Source: Flavobacterium cupreum (GTDB lineage: Bacteria > Bacteroidota > Bacteroidia > Flavobacteriales > Flavobacteriaceae). From it: DNA of 64,000 nucleotides. The DNA lies in contig NZ_QWDM01000003.1 in assembly GCF_003996965.1 (NCBI RefSeq), positions 310,001 through 374,000 on the forward strand. The letters are read 5' to 3'. Positions 36,197-44,093 of this stretch are shown in pieces. The translations under genes were made by a program, and so were the position numbers. The stretch's first letter is position 1. Each line of letters starts with the position of its first letter. The notes under the pieces are model-generated. The model did not search any database. It worked only from the letters and a program-made list of their open reading frames with translations, and had not been told where the DNA came from.

Positions 36197-36910
36197 TTAT
36201 TTATTTGTATTTATTTTAATCTGTTTAAACATCCAGCTGTAAATTTCAGGATTGTCATACACTCTTGTCCAGCTGTCGTGACCGGCATCATCAAAAATGG
36301 TCAGTTTAACATCTTTGGCATTACACTTTTTTAGTTCTTTATAAATGGTGGCAGCGTAATCTACGTTTACAACATCGTCCAGTAAGCCATGGTAAATTCT
36401 TGTTGGAATATTCGCAATTTGACAAGCGTTTTCCAACTCAATCAAATCGACAAAACCTGAAATCGGCACAATTGCCGCAAACAGATCGGGATGCGAAAGC
36501 GCTAAATTCCAGGTAGCCCAGCCTCCTGAACTTAAACCTGTAACATAAATTCGATCCGGATCGACACTATTCTCTTTTTGAACTTTTAAGATCAGTTGGT
36601 AAATAGATTCAATATCCCAATTTTCATCTTCTTTACATTGCGGAGCCAGGACATAGGCATCCAATACATGTGATTTCAGATATTTTAAAGGGCCGTTAAT
36701 TTTTACTTTTTCAAGATCTGTCCCTTTTTCCCCATCACCGGATATAAAAACGATTAAAGGCTTTTTATCTTTTGTACTGGCCGGTTTGTGCAATGCATAA
36801 CCAAGCTCGTAATTCGTAACCACAACGGTTTTAAACTTTCCGGTTGTCTCGGTTTGCGCAAAACTAATTGTTGAAAACAGCAGGATTATGAATGTTATTT
36901 TAAATTTCAT
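36197..36910 (-). CDS. Exported esterase-like alpha/beta hydrolase
   Basis: 237 residues. Signal peptide (FIILLFSTISFAQ). The body shows PLIVFISGDGEKG, the nucleophile elbow GLSSGGWATWNLA, the Asp-containing YHGLLDDVVN and the His in DAGHDSW, so the catalytic triad is complete. It resembles the CE1/dienelactone hydrolase-like esterases common in PULs. It lies 10 bp from both neighbours, so it shares their transcript. It may remove acyl groups from the glycan. Confidence 0.86.
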   Translation of the reverse strand: MKFKITFIILLFSTISFAQTETTGKFKTVVVTNYELGYALHKPASTKDKKPLIVFISGDGEKGTDLEKVKINGPLKYLKSHVLDAYVLAPQCKEDENWDIESIYQLILKVQKENSVDPDRIYVTGLSSGGWATWNLALSHPDLFAAIVPISGFVDLIELENACQIANIPTRIYHGLLDDVVNVDYAATIYKELKKCNAKDVKLTIFDDAGHDSWTRVYDNPEIYSWMFKQIKINTNK

Positions 36911-36920
36911 TTAATGAATG

Positions 36921-38309
36921 TTAGAATCCATATTTAGTTGAACTAAATCCAAGTTTGATTAAACCTTGTTTGGTGTCTGACGCATTCATAAACAGCTTCC
37001 ATAACAAACCACTTCTGTAGTTTTCGATCATAGGTGCAATGGTTCCCTGATCGATTGCCAGATAGCGGGCGGTTACCCAATTGTATTGTGGTGAAAAAGC
37101 ATCATAAGGGCCTGCAATTCCGACATATTTTGCTTTATTGTCATCGTATAAATAATGCAAAAATTTCATAGACTCTATTGGTGTATATGGAAAAGAAGAT
37201 AAGGCAGCAGTTGGTGAAATAACCCCGTTATCGTTGTTCGGCTGATGTGCCGTGTAGCCTGTGGTGCCATCCGGATTACGAGTGTAACTTGCTGTTAATC
37301 CCCAGCATTTATCGGAGTAATCCTTAAAGCCTTTTGGATTGGCAACACTGTACTGAACCATTATCTTTGCATGGTTTTGTGTCAATGCCCAATAATCAGC
37401 ATATTTATCTTTTAGATTAGTTGGATCCAAACCTAAATATGAATAGTGGGACCAGAACATTGGCCCTACATTTCCTGTCGCGCCATTGTAATTTAAAATA
37501 ACCGGAATTCCGTACTGAGATCCGGCATTCACAATTGCTCCGCTTCTCGCCCATGCTTTATGATAGGCTTCGGCAGAAATCGGGTGTGTTGGTGAAGAAG
37601 CTGCCATTACATAAGTAATAAGACATTCGTTATATCCTTCTAATTTAAAGTTCATTTCCCAACCATAGTTTGGTGACCAGTGCCAGTATAACGCATCCTG
37701 TCCCTGAGTGTACCAGTCCCATTCTACGCCTTTCCAAAGCACATCGGCTTTGGCGGCCAATTCTTTTTCGGCTGTACTTCCGTTTTTAAAATATTCTCTG
37801 ATGGTGATTAAAGCCTGGCAGACAAAAGAAGTTTCTACTAAATCTCCTCCGTTATCTTTTGTTCCGAACGGAATTACTTTTCCTGCCTTATTATCCATCC
37901 AGTGTGGCCATGCACCGTGAAAACGGTCTGCTTTTTCAAGGAAATTCAAAGCTGTGGCAAGTCTAGAAACAGCTTCGGCCCTTGGCAAAAAACCTCTTTC
38001 TACTCCTACTACAATGCTCATCAATCCGAAACCGGAACCACCTGTTGTAATAATATTTGATTCAAAATTCGGATCTTCGGTAAGATATCTTTCGCGGCCA
38101 AGTTTTGAATTAGGATCAGCATAGTCCCAAAAATATTTAATGGCATCTTTTTGTACCTGATCCATAGCTTCAGCGTCTGTAAGAGGCTTGGTTGGTGTGG
38201 TCGGATTTGTTGGTAATGGTGTTCCTCCGCTATTTCCTCCATCTGGTGAAGAAGAGGAACAGGACATAAAAACACTTAACAAAAGGGGGATATAAAAACT
38301 GCTTTTCAT
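36921..38309 (-). CDS. Glucoamylase-like (PF10091, GH144-type) lipoprotein
   Basis: 462 residues. Lipobox Cys in SVFMSCSSSSPDGG, so probably surface-exposed after a Ser/Gly/Pro/Thr linker. An (alpha/alpha)6 domain follows with DAIKYFWDYADPNSKLGRER, TTGGSGFGLMSIVVGVERGF, GAWPHWMD, GGDLVETSFVCQALI and KLEGYNECLITYVMAASS. PF10091 members of this type include GH144 endo-beta-1,2-glucanases. Together with the adjacent GH3, this points to beta-1,2-glucan. Exact family assignment needs a database comparison. Confidence 0.85.
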   Translation of the reverse strand: MKSSFYIPLLLSVFMSCSSSSPDGGNSGGTPLPTNPTTPTKPLTDAEAMDQVQKDAIKYFWDYADPNSKLGRERYLTEDPNFESNIITTGGSGFGLMSIVVGVERGFLPRAEAVSRLATALNFLEKADRFHGAWPHWMDNKAGKVIPFGTKDNGGDLVETSFVCQALITIREYFKNGSTAEKELAAKADVLWKGVEWDWYTQGQDALYWHWSPNYGWEMNFKLEGYNECLITYVMAASSPTHPISAEAYHKAWARSGAIVNAGSQYGIPVILNYNGATGNVGPMFWSHYSYLGLDPTNLKDKYADYWALTQNHAKIMVQYSVANPKGFKDYSDKCWGLTASYTRNPDGTTGYTAHQPNNDNGVISPTAALSSFPYTPIESMKFLHYLYDDNKAKYVGIAGPYDAFSPQYNWVTARYLAIDQGTIAPMIENYRSGLLWKLFMNASDTKQGLIKLGFSSTKYGF

Positions 38310-38337
38310 TTTTTTAATTGTGATATTAATAGTAAAA

Positions 38338-38370
38338 AATACACCCGGAATTTTTTCATCCGGGTGTATT
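38338..38370. terminator. Hairpin between the LamG lipoprotein and GH144-type genes
   Basis: The perfect 12-bp stem AATACACCCGGA / TCCGGGTGTATT carries flanking A/T runs. It lies inside the PUL operon and may attenuate transcription after the susCD-LamG genes. Confidence 0.75.
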
Positions 38371-38380
38371 ATAAAGATTT

Positions 38381-39358
38381 CTATCTTTTATCTTTTTCAA
38401 GTTTATACAAAGCTGAAACTTCATTACTTGCAAGAGCCGAATCATAAATTCTGAATTCATCCATCAACCCTGCGTAACTAGTAGCCCAATCTTGTTGCGA
38501 ACCATTGTTTAACGGAGGTGTTGTTTCGAACTGATGATTTCCAAAAACAACTTTACCATTTGTGCCTGTCATTTGAAATGCACCATATTTTGGAGCATTT
38601 TTAACGTTAGCATAAGTACCCGGATCGTCAGCATACCATATGGCAGTACCTACAACTCCTTCTGCAGGAGCAAACGGGAAACCACCTACATTTGCACTTG
38701 GTGCACCGTTTGTATAACAATTGATAGTACTGGTTTTAGAATCGTATGCCAAAACAACATGTACCCATGTATTTAGGCTATTATCAAGGTTTACGATAAC
38801 ACTTTGTCCTTTCCACATTACTCCGGTTCTTCCGTTCTCTACACCAAGTTTTAATCTTAGTCTGTTTGGATTTGCGGTATCCGGATTTTCTAAAAACAAA
38901 TTAATTCCTCCCCAAAATTCAGTTGGTCTCACGATTGAAAAGATACCCTGTGCCCCTTTTCCCTGTCCGGGGCTTCCGCCGTCCGGAACTGTATTCGCCG
39001 TATTCATCCAAAATGAAATGGTGTAATCATTTAAAGCGGTGATTTTTGCAGTAGCATTTCCTACAGCATAACGTGCAACAGCGCTGGAACCCTGATATGC
39101 ATTTCCTTTTACACCGTCCGCATAAGCTACATTCATGCCTTCGAGACCTGTAATATTGCTTTTGCTATCGTTTAAATTGCCATCAAAACTAAATTTAGAA
39201 ATCAGGTGAGTTGCAGCAACTTCATCAGAATTCTCATAACCTCCAATTGATTCATACGGAATTGGAGCATTGTCCTTATCTATACTATCTTCGCAGCCCA
39301 CAAACACTGTTGCAGCCAAAACAAAAGAAACCAGGAAAACAGATTTATTTTTTTTCAT
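38381..39358 (-). CDS. LamG-domain surface lipoprotein (putative glycan-binding protein)
   Basis: 325 residues. Lipobox (ATVFVGCEDSIDK). A single laminin-G/concanavalin-like jelly roll spans about residues 55-320, with KFSFDGNLNDSKSN at its start, NDYTISFWMNT in the middle and GLMDEFRIYDSAL at its end. It occupies the SusE/SusF position, directly after SusD (17 bp). It probably binds the glycan at the cell surface; no catalytic residues were recognised. Confidence 0.86.
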   Translation of the reverse strand: MKKNKSVFLVSFVLAATVFVGCEDSIDKDNAPIPYESIGGYENSDEVAATHLISKFSFDGNLNDSKSNITGLEGMNVAYADGVKGNAYQGSSAVARYAVGNATAKITALNDYTISFWMNTANTVPDGGSPGQGKGAQGIFSIVRPTEFWGGINLFLENPDTANPNRLRLKLGVENGRTGVMWKGQSVIVNLDNSLNTWVHVVLAYDSKTSTINCYTNGAPSANVGGFPFAPAEGVVGTAIWYADDPGTYANVKNAPKYGAFQMTGTNGKVVFGNHQFETTPPLNNGSQQDWATSYAGLMDEFRIYDSALASNEVSALYKLEKDKR

Positions 39359-39375
39359 TTTTATGGTCTTAAAAA

Positions 39376-40830
39376 TTAATAAAGAGGATTTTGATCTGAC
39401 AGACCGGCTGCTTGTTTGATAAAGGAAGCCGGAATAGGAAACACTTCGTTTTTACCTTCAGTAAAAACTTTTCCATCAATGGCAAAGGCAGCTTTAGCCT
39501 GACCTGTACGAACCAGATCAAAGAATCTGTCGTGTTCAAAAGCCATTTCCACTCTTCTTTCTCTCCAGATAGCCGTTCTGATATCACCCTGAGACGTATA
39601 GGGTGTATCACCTAAACCGGCTCTTTTTCTGATTTGGTTTAATAATGGAATAGCTTCCGGTGTCTGACCTAATTCATTCAGAGCCTCTGCTTTCATTAAT
39701 AAAACTTCGGCATATCTTAAATATTTAATATCTACATCTGTTTCCCATGCATCTGTATAGGCAGAAGAATAGGCTTTGTAGTTATAGCGTTCGTTTTCAA
39801 CTGTAGTCGGAATTACTCTTCCATCATACAAGGTTGTTCCTCTAAAGATAATAGTTGCATTTTTTCTTACATCACCCGGCTCGTAAGCGTTTACTAAACT
39901 TTGAGATGGCGTATTGAAGCCCCAGCCCCAACCACCGGCACCACGGGCACCCTGTGTGTTAGAATAGCCTTCAATTCCCTTAGCCGGTACTGAACCCTGA
40001 GCATAAATTTCAAAAATAGTCTCTGAATCAAATTTACCCGCTACTCTAAACATACTGGCGTAGTCATTAACAATTGAGTACCCTGTAACTTTATTACAGT
40101 TATCGACTACTTTCTGCCAGTTTTTCTGATACAAACTTACTTTTGCCAATAAAGCATAAGCAGCTCCTTTGGAAACCCTTGATCTCTCATTTGCAGCATA
40201 TGCCCCTTTTTCAGGTAATGCGGCAATAGCATCATTTAAATCACTTTCGATAAAAGCGTAAACCTCTGCTTTTGTTTTGCGGGTTAACTGCATAATACGA
40301 TCAGAATCTGAACCCGGAACCGGCAAGTGATCTACGATTGGAACTCCTCCATAACATTTCACTAAAGTAAAATACATAAAAGCTCTTAGAAACTTTGCTT
40401 CACCAGTTAATCTGGCTCTTAAAGCCGGGCTGGCTTTATCTAATTTCGGAAGAATATTTAAGGCCTGATTACATCTGTTTATTCCATCGTAATTAGCGTT
40501 AAAAGTACTTTCCGCAGAAGGGTTTGAAGCATTATACGTCAAAGCATCCAAAACATCCTTATCTGTTCCTGTGTCTCCCGGAGATGATCCTTTGTCGGCA
40601 TCATCAGACGTGATACTTGACAAACCGATCCATCCGAATGAGGTCATGTCCCAGTTCAGGAATTTATTATAAATGGAGGTTACAAACTGGCTTGCTCCCG
40701 CGTCATTATTGTATAATTCAATATCATCTGTAGAAACCGATTCTGTTTGATCTACATCTAAATAATCGTCTGCACATCCTGTAAAAAAGAATGCTGATAC
40801 TACAAACGCTGCTATATATATCTTTTTCAT
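39376..40830 (-). CDS. SusD/RagB-like nutrient uptake lipoprotein
   Basis: 484 residues. Lipobox (SAFFFTGCADDYLD), SusD N-terminal repeats (ALNILPKLDKASPALRARLTGEAKFLRAFMYF) and the characteristic C-terminal RYAEVLLMKAEALNELGQT, INQIRKRAGL-like and WRERRVEMAFEHDRFFDLVRTG motifs. It forms the lid over the SusC porin. The gene begins 4 bp after the susC-like gene. Confidence 0.96.
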   Translation of the reverse strand: MKKIYIAAFVVSAFFFTGCADDYLDVDQTESVSTDDIELYNNDAGASQFVTSIYNKFLNWDMTSFGWIGLSSITSDDADKGSSPGDTGTDKDVLDALTYNASNPSAESTFNANYDGINRCNQALNILPKLDKASPALRARLTGEAKFLRAFMYFTLVKCYGGVPIVDHLPVPGSDSDRIMQLTRKTKAEVYAFIESDLNDAIAALPEKGAYAANERSRVSKGAAYALLAKVSLYQKNWQKVVDNCNKVTGYSIVNDYASMFRVAGKFDSETIFEIYAQGSVPAKGIEGYSNTQGARGAGGWGWGFNTPSQSLVNAYEPGDVRKNATIIFRGTTLYDGRVIPTTVENERYNYKAYSSAYTDAWETDVDIKYLRYAEVLLMKAEALNELGQTPEAIPLLNQIRKRAGLGDTPYTSQGDIRTAIWRERRVEMAFEHDRFFDLVRTGQAKAAFAIDGKVFTEGKNEVFPIPASFIKQAAGLSDQNPLY

Positions 40831-40834
40831 AATT

Positions 40835-43800
40835 TTAAAATTTTAAGTTAACTCCCATTACAAATGATCTCAAAGTTGGATAAGCATCCAATTCAACTCC
40901 CTGAGTTCCGTAAGGATTTCCATCTCCATTTAATTCCGGAGAGAACCCTGAGAATTTTTGTGTAATAAATGGATTTATAGCATTTACATAAATTCTGCAG
41001 GAAGTAATGAAACTCTCGCTTGGCAATGGCAATTTGTATCCAACGGTAATGTTATTGATTCTAAAGAAATCACCTGATTCTAAATAATAAGTAGAAGCAA
41101 CCGGTACCTGATTGAATGGTGCAGGATTTGAAGCTGTCACATTGTTAAGTGTCCAAAAATCAACAGCAAGAGACTCTTCGATGTTTTCTCCTGCAAAACG
41201 CTGTGCTTTTTTACCATTGTAAACTTTTGCACCGTTGGTTCCGTAACCGTCTACAGAGACATCAAAGTTTTTGTAATTAAATCCTAAAGAAACTCCGTAA
41301 TTAGATTTTGGCATGCTTGATCCTACATATTTTCTGTCTGTAGTGGCATTTAAGGCATCCTGAGTTACTTTATCGCCTGCAGCATTGTAATACAGCATTT
41401 TTCCATTTGATGCATCAAAACCGGCATAATCGTAGATGTAGAAACTTCCTAATGGCTGACCAATAGTAGTGTTATCTAATAATTTAGTATCTTGTCCGTT
41501 ACCTAAACCTCCTCCAATAACCGGAGATAAAATAACATTTTTTAAACCTGTAAGTTCATTTTTATTATTCGAAAAGTTTCCGCCAATGAAATAGCTGAAA
41601 TCCTCACCAATTTTATCATCCCAGCGTAAAGAAATTTCATAACCTTTGTTCGAAACCTCCCCTACGTGTGCCGGAGATACATTTGTTATTCCGGATGTCG
41701 AATATGGTTTTGTATTTAAAATGATGTTGTTTGTATTTCTGTCATACACATCAAGGGTTCCTTTTAATTTGCTCTCTAATAATTCGAAATCCAAACCAAC
41801 AGAAGTCTCTTCTGTAACTTCCCAGGATAAACTTGGGTCAATTTGTGAGTTAATAGTCGTTCCTTCGTTTAAAATAGAACCACCTAAGTACCCATTTTGA
41901 CCAGAGGTGTAACTTGCTCTGTTTAATGGTACATTTTGATTTCCTAATTTACCCCAGCCTCCTCTTAATTTCAATAAACTAATAACTTTTGAATCTGCTA
42001 AGAAAGCTTCTTTAGACATCACCCATCCTAAACCAAAAGCAGGAAAGGTACCCCAACGATAATCTTTACCAAAATTTGAAGATCCGTCACGTCTTACCGT
42101 TCCGGTAACTAGATATTTATCCATCAATTTATACTGGAAACGTCCAAGATATGACGCTAGTTTTACTTCATTGAAAACTTCATCTTTATAGCTCGTGATA
42201 TTTGCAGCGTATTCTACATCTTTCAGCGCCCAGTAGTTCGCATCAGAATTTACATTTTTTCTTTTAATGGTAAGTTTTTCTCTGGCGCCTTTCACGCTTG
42301 TTTCAATACCTGCTACTACTTCAATATCGTGAATATCGTTAAACACCTTGTTATAAGTCAGGTAGTTCGCTAAATTCCAATTGTAATAATCTTCTCTTCC
42401 TTTGGTTAATAAATTAATATTAGCATTTGGGAATTCTTTTTCATAATCACTTGCTACTTTATTAGGATTTGCAGCAAGCCAGACATTTTTGGTGTCTTCA
42501 AAATTATATTGTTTCCAGGTATAGTACTCTCCATTAAACTGAGAGGTAAATTTTAACGATTTTAAAATATCATAATCTAATTTTAAACCTCCCTGCAAAG
42601 TCATGCTTTTTTGTTGTTCATCAAAAAAATCAAGTTGTGCAACCGGATTTCCAACATTGTTAAATGCTGATCCTGTTTCGTTTGCAAAGCCGTTTGCACC
42701 CACTCTTGGCACTCCATATTTTCCATCAGGAAAAAATACAGGAACTATTGGTGATTGTTTGTAGGCATTTGTAAAAGCTCCTAAAGGTTTCGGAGTAGAT
42801 TTTGTAGACGTAAAACTGAAGTTTTGATTTAAGGTCAGTTTTTTAGAAATTTTGTACTCATTATTATTTCTAAAAGTGGTACGACCATAACCTAATCCGT
42901 TTAGGATTGCTTTTTCTTCGTAATTTCCTAAACTGAAAAAGTATTTCACATTTTCAGAACCACCGGAAACAGAAACGTTGTTTTGTGTATAGGATCCACT
43001 TCTTGTAATTTCGTCAAACCAATCTGTATTTACAGGCTGATCTTGTGAAAAAGTAGTGTTTTGCAAAGCGGCATTCGTATAATAGGCATACTTATTACTG
43101 CCCGCCATTTTAACTTTTTTAAGTGGCTCTCTTACACCTGCAAAGCTTTCTACTTCTACAGAAACTTTATTATCACCTTTACCTTTTTTGGTTGTAATAA
43201 TGATAACCCCATTGGCTGCCCTGGTACCATAAATAGCAAGTGCAGAAGCATCTTTTAGGATATCATAAGAAGTAATATCATTTGTATTAATATTATTGAT
43301 ATTCTCGGTTTGCATTCCGTCAACTACATATAGGGGAGTTCTTCCTCCTAATGCAGTTCCCAAACCTCTAATAACAACAGAAGGTGTACTTCCCGGCAAA
43401 TCTGACGAAATTACCTGAACCCCTGCCGCTTTACCCTGAATGGCCTGCGATGCATTCAATACTTTTGTTTTAGTAATTTCCTCCGATTTGATCGAACTAA
43501 TTGAGGTAGTATTATCAATTCTCTTTCTGGTACCGTATCCAATTACGACTACTTCTTTTAAGGCAGTATCACCGGATTCTTTTAAGGTAATGGTTATTCC
43601 TGAAGTTGCAGGCAAGGAAACAGGTTCAAAACCCAACATAGAGATTTTTAACATCTCCCCTTCTTTGGCAGCAATAGTAAAGTTACCATCGAAATCAGCA
43701 TCAGCAGAAGTTCTTGACTGAGGTGCACTAATAACAGCTCCCGGAACTCCCATTCCGCTGCTATCTAATACTTTTCCTTTAATTGTCTGCCCGGACATAT

Positions 43801-43849
43801 AAGCAGGCAGCAACAAGAGCGCTAAAAAACTAAAAATAAAATTTTTCAT
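40835..43849 (-). CDS. SusC/RagA-like TonB-dependent transporter
   Basis: 1004 residues. Signal peptide, CarboxypepD-regulatory-like domain (GKVLDSSGMGVPGAVISAP), plug domain with KEVVVIGYGTRKR (SusC signature), TRAANGVIIITTKKGK and DGMQTENINNINTNDI, then the beta-barrel ending in RSFVMGVNLKF. It imports oligosaccharides across the outer membrane with its SusD partner. It is preceded by a 244-bp region with palindromes that look like operators. Confidence 0.97.
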   Translation of the reverse strand: MKNFIFSFLALLLLPAYMSGQTIKGKVLDSSGMGVPGAVISAPQSRTSADADFDGNFTIAAKEGEMLKISMLGFEPVSLPATSGITITLKESGDTALKEVVVIGYGTRKRIDNTTSISSIKSEEITKTKVLNASQAIQGKAAGVQVISSDLPGSTPSVVIRGLGTALGGRTPLYVVDGMQTENINNINTNDITSYDILKDASALAIYGTRAANGVIIITTKKGKGDNKVSVEVESFAGVREPLKKVKMAGSNKYAYYTNAALQNTTFSQDQPVNTDWFDEITRSGSYTQNNVSVSGGSENVKYFFSLGNYEEKAILNGLGYGRTTFRNNNEYKISKKLTLNQNFSFTSTKSTPKPLGAFTNAYKQSPIVPVFFPDGKYGVPRVGANGFANETGSAFNNVGNPVAQLDFFDEQQKSMTLQGGLKLDYDILKSLKFTSQFNGEYYTWKQYNFEDTKNVWLAANPNKVASDYEKEFPNANINLLTKGREDYYNWNLANYLTYNKVFNDIHDIEVVAGIETSVKGAREKLTIKRKNVNSDANYWALKDVEYAANITSYKDEVFNEVKLASYLGRFQYKLMDKYLVTGTVRRDGSSNFGKDYRWGTFPAFGLGWVMSKEAFLADSKVISLLKLRGGWGKLGNQNVPLNRASYTSGQNGYLGGSILNEGTTINSQIDPSLSWEVTEETSVGLDFELLESKLKGTLDVYDRNTNNIILNTKPYSTSGITNVSPAHVGEVSNKGYEISLRWDDKIGEDFSYFIGGNFSNNKNELTGLKNVILSPVIGGGLGNGQDTKLLDNTTIGQPLGSFYIYDYAGFDASNGKMLYYNAAGDKVTQDALNATTDRKYVGSSMPKSNYGVSLGFNYKNFDVSVDGYGTNGAKVYNGKKAQRFAGENIEESLAVDFWTLNNVTASNPAPFNQVPVASTYYLESGDFFRINNITVGYKLPLPSESFITSCRIYVNAINPFITQKFSGFSPELNGDGNPYGTQGVELDAYPTLRSFVMGVNLKF

Positions 43850-43892
43850 ACAGTTTGTAATCGTTTAAGTTAGTAGAGCCAAATTAAACAAT

Positions 43893-43904
43893 TACAACGT
43901 TGTA
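43893..43904. promoter_or_regulatory. Palindrome TACAACGTTGTA upstream of susC
   Basis: Perfect 12-bp palindrome 44 bp before the susC-like ATG, close to the likely promoter (TAATTTGG on the minus strand). A related AACGTT core occurs at 43950-43955 and a second perfect palindrome at 44005-44016. It is a candidate binding site for the adjacent LuxR-type regulator (inference). Confidence 0.45.
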
Positions 43905-44004
43905 GTACATCAAACAGCACTACTACACAGCTACATCACTACATCAAAAAACGTTATTAAAGAACTATAAATAAAGACTTTAACCCATTTTAATTTTTCA
44001 TTAA

Positions 44005-44016
44005 CATAACGTTATG
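44005..44016. promoter_or_regulatory. Palindrome CATAACGTTATG upstream of susC
   Basis: Second perfect 12-bp palindrome sharing the AACGTT core. TGATGTAGT-type direct repeats flank it (44015-44035, and in inverse orientation at 43925-43947). Confidence 0.4.
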
Positions 44017-44093
44017 ATGTAGTAATGATGTATTGGAATTATATAAAAAAAGAATGGTAAAATTAAACTATGTTTAAAAAACACATACGAATC

